Part shown: positions 7,685 to 17,380 of the stretch, piece after piece | Layout of the letters: each line of letters opens with the position of its first letter | Position numbering within the stretch: the stretch's first letter is position 1 | Assembly (NCBI RefSeq): GCF_001908205.1 | Contig: NZ_LGHL01000121.1 | Coordinates: forward strand, 1-55,656 | Reading direction: 5' to 3' | Source: Bradyrhizobium sp. NAS80.1 | GTDB taxonomy: Bacteria; Pseudomonadota; Alphaproteobacteria; Rhizobiales; Xanthobacteraceae | DNA: 55,656 nt | Made by a program: the position numbers and the translations under genes | The notes under the pieces: model-generated | What the model was told of the DNA's origin: nothing | Database searches by the model: none | The model's input: only the letters and a program-made list of their open reading frames with translations

Positions 7685-8143
7685 ATGCCTCGGAAATTAT
7701 CGGCGGTGGACCCGCTTCGCCTCGACAACCAGATCTGCTTCGCGGTCTATTCCGCCACACATGCCTTCAACCGCGTCTACAAGCCGTTGCTCGACCGGCT
7801 CGGCCTGACCTATCCGCAATATCTGGTGATGCTAGTGCTGTGGGAGCGCGACGACGTGCCGGTCAAGGACATCGGCGAGAAGCTGTTTCTGGATTCCGGC
7901 ACGCTGACCCCGCTGCTCAAGCGGCTCGAAGCAGCTCACCTCGTCAAGCGCACGCGCTCGAGCGAGGACGAGCGCCAGGTGCTGATCGCGCTGACGCCCC
8001 AGGGCCATGCGCTGAAGGAGAAAGCGCGCAGCGTCCCGCAATCGATCCTGGCGGCGTCGGACTGCTCGGTTCCTGAGCTGGTCGCGATGAAGGACGAAAT
8101 CGTCGCGCTGCGCGATAGGCTTAATGCGGTGATCGGGGAGTAG
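7685..8143 (+). CDS. ohrR: Peroxide-sensing MarR-family repressor OhrR
   Basis: This 152-residue winged-helix repressor senses organic hydroperoxides by oxidation of a single N-terminal cysteine, then leaves DNA. That residue is Cys18 in DNQICFAVYSA, followed by the usual HAFNRVYKPLLDRLGLTYPQYL helix region and the wing DERQVLIALTPQG. A second Cys in ASDCSVPE could form the resolving disulfide of two-Cys OhrRs. I chose ATG at 7685 because the longer frame from 7622 runs into the operator. Its placement divergent from ohr with palindromes in between is the classical regulator-target pair. Confidence 0.92.
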   Translation: MPRKLSAVDPLRLDNQICFAVYSATHAFNRVYKPLLDRLGLTYPQYLVMLVLWERDDVPVKDIGEKLFLDSGTLTPLLKRLEAAHLVKRTRSSEDERQVLIALTPQGHALKEKARSVPQSILAASDCSVPELVAMKDEIVALRDRLNAVIGE

Positions 8144-8156
8144 AGGGCTTGCTCGC

Positions 8157-8399
8157 TTAGGCCAGCCGCTTCTTCGTGAAGGCGCGGCCGGAGTGAGACG
8201 TCAGGTACGCCTCAAACGCGAGCGCTTTGTGTTTGTCCGGGAACGCACAGTACCAGATCAGCTTCCAAGGCTTGAACTTGGCAGTATGGCTGGATTTGCC
8301 GGCATTGTGTTCCGGAAGCCGCCGCTTCAAATCTTCCGTAGCCCCAACGTATTCCTGCTCGGGAAATTCGATGCTGCGAAGGATGTAGACGTACCACAT
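8157..8399 (-). CDS. GIY-YIG nuclease-fold protein
   Basis: This is an 80-residue single-domain GIY-YIG protein of the UvrC/YhbQ-like family. The motifs are MWYVYILRS (strand one), EYVGATEDLKRRLPEHNAGKS (strand two, with Gly and catalytic-type Arg) and a late EAYLTSHSGR segment containing the metal-ligand Glu. Family members of this size are numerous in Bradyrhizobium. Their physiological substrates are mostly unknown; a role in DNA repair or mobile DNA is only presumed. It converges with ohrR, 13 bases away, and stands next to a repeat-rich tRNA locus. Confidence 0.85.
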   Translation of the reverse strand: MWYVYILRSIEFPEQEYVGATEDLKRRLPEHNAGKSSHTAKFKPWKLIWYCAFPDKHKALAFEAYLTSHSGRAFTKKRLA

Positions 8400-8477
8400 T
8401 AATGGCTATCGCCTGGGCAGTCGTCAGTTGGGGGGGGAACTCGTCAGTCCGTCTTCGCCCTACGGGCTTCGCCGGAC

Positions 8478-8538
8478 ACCACGCTTCGCCCTTCAGGCTC
8501 TGCGCGGCTGCGCCACGCGCAGCCTGAAGGGCGAAGCG

Positions 8539-8542
<4 letters not shown>
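8478..8542. repeat. Perfect 22-bp inverted repeat abutting tRNA-Ala 3' end
   Basis: The arm at 8478-8499 is the exact reverse complement of the arm at 8521-8542, and the 21 bases between are themselves partly paired (GCGCG with CGCGC). The right arm overlaps the last four bases of the tRNA gene, including CCA. The motif CTTCGCCCTTCAGGCT and the flanking GGGCTTCGCCGGACA resemble repeats often seen beside tRNA genes in this genus. It may act as a terminator or processing signal for the tRNA, or be a mobile palindrome. Confidence 0.8.
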
Positions 8543-8614
<72 letters not shown>

Positions 8615-8712
8615 TTTAGTCTTCCAGTGGGACGATCCCAGAGGATCCGTCCCGACCGGCGAGTCCTAGGCGACTCGCGCGGTGCACCCTTTTTCACAGA
8701 TCGGGACTGATC

Positions 8713-9123
8713 TCAAGTCTCTTCATCACCTCCGACATCACCAATGATGTCGGTTACGTCCTCATCGCCCTCTTCTTCGTCGGCGATGAAGGTCGAATCG
8801 TCGTCATCGTCGTCGTCCAGGGTTTCGTCGACCTCGATATCGTCCTCCGACTCAGGCACGACGGCCTTGACCTTGCCGGTGTTCTCTTCGGCATCGGCCT
8901 CCTCGAGCGAGACCAATTCCTCGGACTCGGCCGGCTCCGGCGCGGTGTCCTGGGCCATGCTGCGGGAATCGGCGCCGCCACGGGTCGCGCGTGCGGGCGC
9001 CACCGGGGCAATCGGCACCACTTCGCCGGTATAGGGCGAAATCACCGGATTCTTGTTGAGGTCATAGAATTTCTTGCCCGTGGTCGGGCAAATACGTTTG
9101 GTTCCGAGTTCGGACTTGGCCAC
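8713..9123 (-). CDS. TIGR02300 family zinc-ribbon-like acidic protein
   Basis: This 136-residue protein matches the TIGR02300 family, conserved in Alphaproteobacteria and without known function. The hallmark N-terminus GTKRICPTTGKKFYDLNKNP resembles a short zinc-ribbon half. The middle is Pro/Ala-rich, and the last 60 residues are strongly acidic with runs of Asp and Glu. I chose the GTG at 9123, which gives the family start and has AGGA upstream. An earlier ATG at 9162 adds 13 atypical residues. It is divergent from aroA. The acidic tail suggests interaction with basic partners such as nucleic-acid-binding proteins, but that is inference. Confidence 0.85.
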   Translation of the reverse strand: MAKSELGTKRICPTTGKKFYDLNKNPVISPYTGEVVPIAPVAPARATRGGADSRSMAQDTAPEPAESEELVSLEEADAEENTGKVKAVVPESEDDIEVDETLDDDDDDDSTFIADEEEGDEDVTDIIGDVGGDEET

Positions 9124-9293
9124 GGCAGGAATCCTGGGAATGTCTGAAAAGCGGTGCTTCACTTGGCTAGTTGGCGGCCCGCTGTCAATAGCGCATTACA
9201 AGAGAAAGACATGCTCGTGACGGGGCGCGGACCATGTGGTACCTGCCCCCAGCCCCCAAGGAAGCATCCAGGGGCGCATCCAAGGACACAATC

Positions 9294-10631
9294 TTGACCC
9301 ATTCCGACCAACCGAGGCCGCTTCAGTCTCGCGCCAGCGGTCCCCTGACCGGGAAAGCACGGGTGCCCGGGGACAAGTCCATCTCCCACCGCGCCCTCAT
9401 CCTGGGCGCGCTTGCGGTCGGCGAGACCAGGATTACGGGCCTGCTGGAGGGCGAAGACGTCATCAACACCGCCAAATCCATGCAGGCGCTGGGTGCTACG
9501 GTTGAACGCACCGGGGATTTTGCCTGGAAGGTGCGGGGTGTGGGCGTCGCGGGCTTCGCCCAGCCCAAGGCAGCGCTGGATTTCGGCAACTCCGGCACTG
9601 GCTGCCGGCTCGTCATGGGCGCAGTCGCGGGCTGTCCGATCTCGGCGGTGTTTGATGGCGACGCCTCGCTGCGCAGCCGTCCCATGCGCCGGATCCTCGA
9701 TCCCCTCGAAAAGATGGGCGCCAGGGTGGTGTCCGGCGGCGAGGGCGGCCGTCTGCCGATGACCGTCCAGGGCGCGCGCGATCCGCTGCCGATCACGTAC
9801 AAGACCCCGGTCGCTTCGGCCCAGATCAAATCGGCCGTGCTGCTGGCGGGCCTGTCCGCGCCGGGCGCAACGACCGTCATAGAGACCGAGGCCAGCCGCG
9901 ACCACACCGAGCTGATGCTGAAGCATTTTGGCGCCGACATCACCTCCACGCCGGAAGGCCAGCACGGCCGCCGCATCACGCTTGTGGGCCAGCCTGAGCT
10001 GCATGGCGCCACCGTTGTGGTGCCCGCCGATCCGTCCTCGGCGGCGTTCCCCATTGTTGCGGCGCTGATCGTCGAGGGCTCCGATATCGTACTGCCTGAC
10101 GTCATGACCAATCCGCTGCGTACCGGCCTGTTGACCACGCTGCGCGACATGGGCGCCTCCATCGAGGAGAGCGACGTTCGCGGCGACGCCGGCGAGCCGA
10201 TGGCGCAGCTGCGCGTGCGCGCCTCGAAACTGCGTGGCGTCGAAGTGCCGCCGGAGCGCGCGCCCTCGATGATCGACGAATATCTGGTGCTGGCAGTGGC
10301 GGCCTCTTTCGCCGAAGGCACGACGATCATGCGTGGCCTGCAGGAGCTGCGCGTGAAGGAATCCGACCGGCTCGAAGCCACCGCCGACATGCTGCGCGTT
10401 AATGGCGTCAAGGTCGAGGTGTCCGGTGACGACCTGATCGTCGAAGGCCGGGGCCATGTTCCCGGCGGCGGCGTTGTGGCCACGCACATGGACCATCGTA
10501 TCGCGATGTCGGCGCTGGCGATGGGCTGTGCGTCCGACCAGCCCGTCACCATCGACGATACCGCCTTCATCGCCACCAGCTTCCCGGACTTCATTCCGAT
10601 GATGCGTTCCCTAGGGGCCGAGTTTTCATGA
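9294..10631 (+). CDS. aroA: EPSP synthase (3-phosphoshikimate 1-carboxyvinyltransferase)
   Basis: This 445-residue cytoplasmic enzyme joins phosphoenolpyruvate to shikimate-3-phosphate, the sixth step of the shikimate route to aromatic amino acids. It is of class II, like the Agrobacterium CP4 enzyme: PGDKSISHRALILGALAVGE, MRRILDPLEKMGARV and DEYLVLAVAASFAEG are typical. At the site where CP4 has Ala100, this protein has Gly101 (GNSGTGCR). I chose TTG at 9294, with AAGGA eight bases upstream, because it yields the usual family length; an ATG at 9234 adds 20 unlikely residues. The stop overlaps cmk by four bases, so the two are translated together. Confidence 0.95.
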   Translation: MTHSDQPRPLQSRASGPLTGKARVPGDKSISHRALILGALAVGETRITGLLEGEDVINTAKSMQALGATVERTGDFAWKVRGVGVAGFAQPKAALDFGNSGTGCRLVMGAVAGCPISAVFDGDASLRSRPMRRILDPLEKMGARVVSGGEGGRLPMTVQGARDPLPITYKTPVASAQIKSAVLLAGLSAPGATTVIETEASRDHTELMLKHFGADITSTPEGQHGRRITLVGQPELHGATVVVPADPSSAAFPIVAALIVEGSDIVLPDVMTNPLRTGLLTTLRDMGASIEESDVRGDAGEPMAQLRVRASKLRGVEVPPERAPSMIDEYLVLAVAASFAEGTTIMRGLQELRVKESDRLEATADMLRVNGVKVEVSGDDLIVEGRGHVPGGGVVATHMDHRIAMSALAMGCASDQPVTIDDTAFIATSFPDFIPMMRSLGAEFS

Positions 10632-11266
10632 TCATCGCCATCGACGGACCGGCGGCTTCCGGCAAGGGCACGCTCGGCAAGCGGCTCGCGCATCATTACG
10701 GCTACCGCCATCTCGATACCGGTGTGATCTATCGTGCCGTGGCTTACGCCCTGACGCAGTCCGGTCATGATCTCCGCGACGAGGCGGCGGCGGTCGCGGC
10801 GGCGCTGGAGCTCGATCCCGAAAAGTTCGGCAATCCCGCTCTGAAGACCCAGAAGGTCGGCGAGGGCGCCTCCATCGTCTCGGCGATCCCCAGGGTTCGT
10901 GAGGTCCTGGTCAATTTCCAGCGGCAATTCGCCGCCGATCCGCCGGGGGCGGTGCTGGACGGCCGGGACATTGGAACCGTGATCTGCCCAGATGCCGACG
11001 TGAAGATTTTCGTCGTCGCAGACCCGAAGGTCCGCGCGCGCCGCCGCACCATGGAGGCCAAGGCGAGGGGCGAGGAGGCGGACGAGGCGGCTGTGCTCGC
11101 CGACATCCTCCAGCGCGACGAACGCGACAAGAACCGGCCGATTGCGCCTTTAAAACCGGCCCCGGATGCTTACTTGCTAGATAACTCTCAACTGGATATA
11201 GAAGGCGGAGTCCGGGCCGCCATCGACATTATCGAGGCTGTCCGAGCGGGCCGGTCGCGGGGTTAA
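10628..11266 (+). CDS. cmk: Cytidylate kinase
   Basis: This 212-residue kinase phosphorylates CMP and dCMP to the diphosphates with ATP. The P-loop GPAASGKGTLGKRLAHHYG is at the N-terminus, followed by HLDTGVIYRAVAY (nucleotide-binding helix), DGRDIGTVICPDADVKIFV and the LID segment RDERDKNRPIAPLKPA. Length is normal. It starts inside the aroA stop codon (ATGA) and is followed by rpsA. The aroA-cmk-rpsA order is widespread in Proteobacteria. Confidence 0.96.
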   Translation: MIIAIDGPAASGKGTLGKRLAHHYGYRHLDTGVIYRAVAYALTQSGHDLRDEAAAVAAALELDPEKFGNPALKTQKVGEGASIVSAIPRVREVLVNFQRQFAADPPGAVLDGRDIGTVICPDADVKIFVVADPKVRARRRTMEAKARGEEADEAAVLADILQRDERDKNRPIAPLKPAPDAYLLDNSQLDIEGGVRAAIDIIEAVRAGRSRG

Positions 11267-11533
11267 GCCGCAGCCGTCATTGGAGGAAGCGCCCGCTCCC
11301 GCTCTTTGAGGTCGATACTCTCGGTCCCTGTTTCGGGGCCGGCGCGATCCAGGCTCCGGACAAAAGATTTCCACGTATCGAACGCGCGGGCCTCAGCCGG
11401 CCCGCCTCCGCTGTTCCGGTCGCTGGCCGGGGCAACGAGCGGTCGCTCGAAGGTTTTGCGGACCTTCCGACACTGCGCGTGCGATGCGCCCTTGAACCCA
11501 ACGGCCGGCAAGACATCCGCAACTGGAGAACAT
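11267..11533 (+). promoter_or_regulatory. Leader region between cmk and rpsA
   Basis: This is 267 bases without a gene. A GC-rich hairpin (GCGGGCC near 11386 with GGCCCGC near 11405) lies in the middle and the ribosome site GGAGAA sits just before the rpsA ATG. S1 is autogenously regulated through its leader in Escherichia coli; a similar function here is possible but not shown. The cmk-frame-independent open frame from 11306 is not S1-like before residue 77. Confidence 0.4.
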
Positions 11534-13243
11534 ATGGCTTCGACTTCTGCTAATACCTATAGCCCGTCGCGTGACGATTTCGCCGCGATGCTCGACGAGT
11601 CCTTCGCAGGTGGCAACCTGCAGGAAAGCTCCGTCGTCAAGGGCAAGGTGGTTGCAATTGAAAAGGACATGGCCGTCATCGACGTCGGCCTGAAGACCGA
11701 GGGCCGCGTCGCGCTGCGCGAATTTTCCGGCCCCGGCCGTGAAAGCGATCTCAAGGTCGGCGACGAGGTGGAAGTGTTCCTCGATCGCATCGAAAACGCC
11801 CTCGGCGAAGCCGTGCTGTCGCGCGACAAGGCGCGCCGCGAAGAGAGCTGGGGCAAGCTCGAGAAGGCGTTCCAGAACAACGAGAAGGTCAACGGCGTCA
11901 TCTTCAACCAGGTCAAGGGCGGCTTCACCGTCGACCTCGACGGTGCCGTGGCCTTCCTGCCGCGCTCGCAGGTCGACATCCGTCCGATCCGCGACGTCGC
12001 GCCGCTGATGAACAACTCGCAGCCGTTCCAGATCCTCAAGATGGATCGCCGCCGCGGCAACATCGTCGTCTCCCGCCGCACCGTGCTGGAAGAGACCCGC
12101 GCCGAGCAGCGTCAGGAGCTGGTGCAGAACCTCGAAGAGGGTCAGGTCATCGACGGCGTGGTCAAGAACATCACTGACTACGGTGCGTTCGTTGATCTCG
12201 GCGGCATCGACGGCCTGCTGCACGTCACCGATATCGCGTGGCGCCGCGTCAACCACCCGACCGAGGTGCTCTCGATCGGTCAGACCGTGAAGGTCAAGAT
12301 CATCAAGATCAACCACGAGACGCACCGCATCTCGCTGGGCATGAAGCAGCTGCTGGACGATCCGTGGCAGGGCATCGAAGCCAAGTACCCGCTGGGTGCC
12401 CGCTTCACCGGCCGCGTCACCAACATCACCGACTACGGTGCGTTCGTCGAGCTCGAGCCGGGCATCGAAGGCCTGATCCACGTCTCCGAGATGTCGTGGA
12501 CCAAGAAGAACATGCACCCCGGCAAGATCGTCTCGACCTCGCAGGAAGTCGAAGTGCAGGTGCTGGAAGTCGATTCCGTCAAGCGCCGCATCTCGCTCGG
12601 CCTCAAGCAGACCATGCGCAACCCCTGGGAGGTCTTCGTCGAAGGTCACCCGACCGGTTCGGTGGTCGAGGGCGAGGTCAAGAACAAGACCGAGTTCGGT
12701 CTGTTCCTGGGTCTCGAGGGCGACGTCGACGGCATGGTCCATCTCTCCGATCTCGACTGGAAACTTCCGGGCGAGCAGGTGATCGACAACTACAAGAAGG
12801 GCGACATGGTGAAGGCCGTGGTGCTCGATGTGGACGTCGAGAAGGAGCGTATCTCGCTCGGCATCAAGCAGCTCGAAGGCGACCCCTTCGCCGAGCCGGG
12901 CGATGTCAAGAAGGGCGCGGTCGTGACCTGCGAAGTGCTCGAAGTGAAGGAAAGCGGCATCGAGGTGAAGATATCCGGTACCGACTTCTCGACCTTCATC
13001 AAGCGCTCGGAGCTCGCGCGTGACCGCAACGACCAGCGCGCCGAACGCTTTGCTGTCGGCGAGAAGGTCGATGCCCGCGTGATCCAGTTCGACAAGAAGG
13101 CCCGCAAGGTCCAGGTGTCGATCAAGGCGCTCGAAGTCGCCGAAGAGAAGGAAGCCATCGCGCAGTACGGCTCCTCCGATTCGGGTGCGACGCTCGGCGA
13201 CATCCTCGGCACCGCGCTCAAGAACCGCGGCGAGAACAAGTAA
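11534..13243 (+). CDS. rpsA: 30S ribosomal protein S1
   Basis: This 569-residue protein is the mRNA-binding S1 of the small ribosomal subunit. It contains six S1 (OB-fold) repeats. Recurrent motifs such as GVVKNITDYGAFVDLGGIDG, GRVTNITDYGAFVELEPGIE and RISLGLKQ or RISLGIKQ are visible from about residue 30 onwards. The N-terminal MASTSANTYSPSRDDFAAML is typical of Rhizobiales. I chose ATG at 11534 with GGAGAA four bases upstream. It is closed by a strong terminator 28 bases after the stop. Length matches other alphaproteobacterial S1 proteins. Confidence 0.97.
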   Translation: MASTSANTYSPSRDDFAAMLDESFAGGNLQESSVVKGKVVAIEKDMAVIDVGLKTEGRVALREFSGPGRESDLKVGDEVEVFLDRIENALGEAVLSRDKARREESWGKLEKAFQNNEKVNGVIFNQVKGGFTVDLDGAVAFLPRSQVDIRPIRDVAPLMNNSQPFQILKMDRRRGNIVVSRRTVLEETRAEQRQELVQNLEEGQVIDGVVKNITDYGAFVDLGGIDGLLHVTDIAWRRVNHPTEVLSIGQTVKVKIIKINHETHRISLGMKQLLDDPWQGIEAKYPLGARFTGRVTNITDYGAFVELEPGIEGLIHVSEMSWTKKNMHPGKIVSTSQEVEVQVLEVDSVKRRISLGLKQTMRNPWEVFVEGHPTGSVVEGEVKNKTEFGLFLGLEGDVDGMVHLSDLDWKLPGEQVIDNYKKGDMVKAVVLDVDVEKERISLGIKQLEGDPFAEPGDVKKGAVVTCEVLEVKESGIEVKISGTDFSTFIKRSELARDRNDQRAERFAVGEKVDARVIQFDKKARKVQVSIKALEVAEEKEAIAQYGSSDSGATLGDILGTALKNRGENK

Positions 13244-13271
13244 GCGAAGCGCCTGTTTCGCAAAGCATCAA

Positions 13272-13299
13272 AGCCCCGGCGCGAGCCGGGGCTTTTTTG
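13272..13299 (+). terminator. Rho-independent terminator of rpsA
   Basis: AGCCCCGGC (13272-13280) pairs with GCCGGGGCT (13285-13293) around a GCGA tetraloop and is followed by TTTTTT. It is a classical terminator just after the rpsA stop codon. Confidence 0.95.
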
Positions 13300-13315
13300 T
13301 TGCTGCATACTTCGC

Positions 13316-13373
13316 CGTCGTCCCGGACAAGCGCAGCGAAGCGGAGCACCTCCCCGCGTTCGCGGGGACGACG
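13316..13373. repeat. Dispersed palindromic repeat (CGTCGTCCC type)
   Basis: CGTCGTCCC at 13316-13324 is inverted as GGGACGACG at 13365-13373, with an inner CCCCGCG/CGCGGGG hairpin. Text of this type (cgtcgtcccggacaagcgc, gttcgcggggacgacga) is a frequent intergenic repeat in Bradyrhizobium. It fills the gap between rpsA and sppA. Confidence 0.65.
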
Positions 13374-13516
13374 AATGAGTGTGTGGCGATGCCTCAGGCC
13401 CGCACCAGGGCGAGCCTTGTTTTCTTCAAATTGCGCCGCAATTGATGTATCCAGATAAGCCAATGGTCACGCTGTGACGGCACAACGCGCCTGGCCTTTC
13501 ATTTGGAGATATTTCG

Positions 13517-14497
13517 ATGTCGCTCGATTCGGACATCATCGTCGATCGCCGCAGGATCCGCCGCAAGCTGACGTTCTGGCGCGTCATGGCTGCGCTGATC
13601 GCGATCGCGGCGATTGCGGGTTTCGCGCTGGTCGCGACACCCGGTGCGCGCGGCACGTTCGCATCCGCCGGCTCGATCGCGCGGGTCCAGATCGATGGCC
13701 TGATCCGCAGCGACTCTGAGCGCACACAGGCGCTGGAGCGGCTGGAGAACTCGAAGGCCGCCGCGGTCATCGTTCACATCAACTCGCCGGGCGGAACCAC
13801 CGCCGGCTCCGAGCAGCTCTACGATTCGTTGACGCGGCTGAAGGCCAAGAAGCCGCTCGTCGTTGTGGTCGAAGGCCTCGCCGCCTCCGGCGGCTACATC
13901 ACCGCGATCGCAAGCGACCACATCATCGCCCAGCAGAGCTCGCTGGTCGGTTCGATCGGCGTGCTGTTCCAGATTCCGAACGTGGCTGAGCTTCTGAAGA
14001 CCATCGGCGTCAAGGTCGAGGAGGTGAAGTCCACGCCCCTGAAGGCCGCGCCCAACGGTTTTGAGCCGACCAGCCCCGAGGCGCGGGCCGCGCTCGATGC
14101 GCTGGTGAAGGATTCCTACGCCTGGTTCAGGGGACTGGTGAAGGAACGGCGTGGCATGGATGACACGCAGCTGGAAAAAGTCGCGGATGGCCGCGTCTTC
14201 ACAGGGCGCCAGGCGATCGATCTCAAGCTGATCGATCAGCTTGGCGACGAGAAGACGGCGGTGACCTGGCTCGAGGAGCAAAAGGGCGTCAAGAAGGGCC
14301 TCACCGTCCGCGATTACAGGCTCCAGCCCCGGTTTGGCGACCTGCCGTTCCTCAGGACGGCCGTCGCCGTGACGCTGGAAGCGCTTGGTTTAGGCTCGAT
14401 TGCGCATCAGATCGGGCAAACCGGCGTTGCGCAGGCGGTCGACCGCTTCGGAATGGATGGAATGCTGGCCTTGTGGCAGCCGGCGACGTCAAATTAA
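13517..14497 (+). CDS. sppA: Signal peptide peptidase SppA, short type
   Basis: This 326-residue membrane-bound serine protease degrades signal peptides left after Sec export. A single membrane anchor lies at about residues 22-42. The catalytic pair is Ser124 in GLAASGGYITA and Lys176 in STPLKAAP. Their spacing of 52 residues equals that of Bacillus SppA (Ser147, Lys199). The fold motif VIVHINSPGGTTAGSEQLY is present. TGGAGA precedes the ATG. Its order before ihfB and a LapA-like gene is conserved in Rhizobiales. Confidence 0.94.
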   Translation: MSLDSDIIVDRRRIRRKLTFWRVMAALIAIAAIAGFALVATPGARGTFASAGSIARVQIDGLIRSDSERTQALERLENSKAAAVIVHINSPGGTTAGSEQLYDSLTRLKAKKPLVVVVEGLAASGGYITAIASDHIIAQQSSLVGSIGVLFQIPNVAELLKTIGVKVEEVKSTPLKAAPNGFEPTSPEARAALDALVKDSYAWFRGLVKERRGMDDTQLEKVADGRVFTGRQAIDLKLIDQLGDEKTAVTWLEEQKGVKKGLTVRDYRLQPRFGDLPFLRTAVAVTLEALGLGSIAHQIGQTGVAQAVDRFGMDGMLALWQPATSN

Positions 14498-14670
14498 GCG
14501 GGATCGGGCGAGCCCTCCGAGGCTTTTCCCGTCAGACGGGTATGGGGGCAGCCTGCTTTTTCGGCATTTGTCACGGATTTTCGCGACGCTCAATCTTGAT
14601 TTAGCGTCTTGACAGATCACGGTATTTTCACGGAAATGGTCATCCGCACGCTCCCGGGTCCTATCTCTCG

Positions 14671-14976
14671 ATGATCAAATCCGAACTTGTTCAGCGTATC
14701 GCCGAGCACAACCCGCATCTGTACCAGCGGGATGTCGAGAACATTGTGAATGCGATTCTCGAAGAGATCGTAGCGGCTCTCGCGCGCGGCGATCGCGTCG
14801 AGTTGCGCGGCTTCGGTGCTTTCTCGGTGAAGCATCGCCCTGCGCGCGCCGGCCGCAATCCGCGCACCGGCGCTCATGTGCCGGTCGACCAGAAGAGCGT
14901 TCCGTTCTTCAAAACCGGCAAGGAAATGCGCGAGCGGCTGAACCGCGACCATCCGGATCCCGGCGCGGCTGACTGA
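14671..14976 (+). CDS. ihfB: Integration host factor beta subunit
   Basis: This 101-residue DNA-bending protein forms a heterodimer with IhfA and sharply kinks DNA in promoters, origins and recombination sites. N-terminal MIKSELVQRIAEHNPHLYQR and the DNA-arm sequence FGAFSVKHRPARAGRNPRTG, with the intercalating Pro region, identify IHF-beta rather than HU. Length is normal. It lies 173 bases after sppA; a TTGACA at about 14608 could be the -35 of its own promoter. Confidence 0.96.
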   Translation: MIKSELVQRIAEHNPHLYQRDVENIVNAILEEIVAALARGDRVELRGFGAFSVKHRPARAGRNPRTGAHVPVDQKSVPFFKTGKEMRERLNRDHPDPGAAD

Positions 14977-15047
14977 GGCCATCGTCACGGTTTTCCGCGG
15001 CCGCTTGGGATGCGGCCGGAAGCTTGATTCAAGGCGAGCGAAGCGAG

Positions 15048-15440
15048 ATGCGAAAGTTTCTGACCGCGCTGATCTTGATTCCGCTGGGCCTGATTTTGGT
15101 CGACTTCGCGGTCGCTAACCACCATCTCATCACGGTCTCGTTTGATCCCTTGGATTCGGCCGATCGGGCGCTCTCCGTCACGCTGCCGTTGTTCGTGGTC
15201 CTGATCCTGGTGGCGGTCCTGGGCGTTCTGGCCGGCGGCTGTGCCGTCTGGTTCGGCCAGCGGCATTGGCGGCGGGCGGCGCGTCGGCACGAGGCGGACG
15301 CACGCGCAGTCCGGGCGGAATTGGCCGATCTGCGGGCCCAGATGGCCGCAGGGAAACCCGAGCCTCGGAGCCTCCCGGTCCCCTCCGGGGTAGGCCTTTA
15401 CGGGCCCATCGGGCGAGACAAGCAGCGCGCGACGTTGTAG
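15048..15440 (+). CDS. LapA-domain (DUF1049) inner-membrane protein
   Basis: This 130-residue protein has two membrane segments (about residues 4-22 and 43-68). The segment between them is short, with HHLITVSFDPLD, and the C-terminal part is a basic, helical cytoplasmic tail. This is the layout of LapA/YciS-like proteins, linked to lipopolysaccharide assembly in Escherichia coli. I chose ATG at 15048 over an earlier in-frame codon because the membrane segment then starts at the N-terminus. It follows ihfB as LapA does in many Proteobacteria. Function here is by analogy. Confidence 0.8.
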   Translation: MRKFLTALILIPLGLILVDFAVANHHLITVSFDPLDSADRALSVTLPLFVVLILVAVLGVLAGGCAVWFGQRHWRRAARRHEADARAVRAELADLRAQMAAGKPEPRSLPVPSGVGLYGPIGRDKQRATL

Positions 15441-15506
15441 AAGCGGCCGCAATCGAAAACCCTGGTTTCCGGCCGCGGACCCGCGGCTTCCACCTGCTTT
15501 GAGACC

Positions 15507-16162
15507 ATGACCCTGCTCGTCAAAATCTGCGGCCTGTCCACGCGCGAGACGCTCGAAGTAGCGCTCGACGCGGGCGCCGACATGGTGGGGTTCGTGTTCT
15601 TTCCGCCGTCGCCGCGGCATCTGTCGCTGGAGGCGGGGCGCGACCTCGGCCGCCAGGTGAAGCGGCGCGCGCTCAAGGTCGCGCTCACCGTCGATGCCGA
15701 CGATGCGACGCTCGACAACATCATGGACGCGCTGTCGCCCGATATTCTCCAGCTTCACGGCAAGGAGAGCGTGGCGCGGCTGCGCGACATCAAGCAGCGG
15801 TTCGGCCGTCCGGTGATGAAGGCGGTGCCGGTTGCAACCGCCGCCGATCTCGCCGTGCTGCCCGGCTATGCCGCGGTTGCTGACCGCATCCTGTTCGATG
15901 CGCGCGCGCCGAAGGATGCAACGCGGCCCGGCGGCTTAGGGGCGCCCTTCGACTGGCACCTGCTCGAAAATCTCGATCTGAAGCTGCCCTACATGGTCTC
16001 GGGCGGGCTTCACGCCGACAACGTTGCCGAGGCCCTCCGCGTCACCCGCGCCGGCGGCGTCGACGTGTCCTCCGGTGTCGAGAGCGCCTCCGGCGTCAAG
16101 GATCCCGAGATGATCAAGGCCTTTATTCGCGCCGCGCGCGCTAGCCAAGAGTTGAGCGTCCG

Positions 16163-16166
<4 letters not shown>
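15507..16166 (+). CDS. trpF: Phosphoribosylanthranilate isomerase
   Basis: This 219-residue TIM-barrel enzyme isomerises N-(5-phosphoribosyl)anthranilate in tryptophan synthesis. The catalytic Cys is in LVKICGLSTRET and the catalytic Asp in RILFDARAPK; the phosphate-binding end MVSGGLHADNVAEAL is intact. Its stop overlaps the trpB start by four bases, and trpB overlaps trpA, so the three genes are a tightly coupled operon. trpD, trpC and trpE are not in the window. Confidence 0.96.

Positions 16167-17376
<1,210 letters not shown>

Positions 17377-17380
<4 letters not shown>

Noticed and set aside
11306..11533. 76-codon extension of ribosomal protein S1
   Set aside because: It is unlike S1, and the ATG at 11534 has a ribosome site and the family N-terminus.
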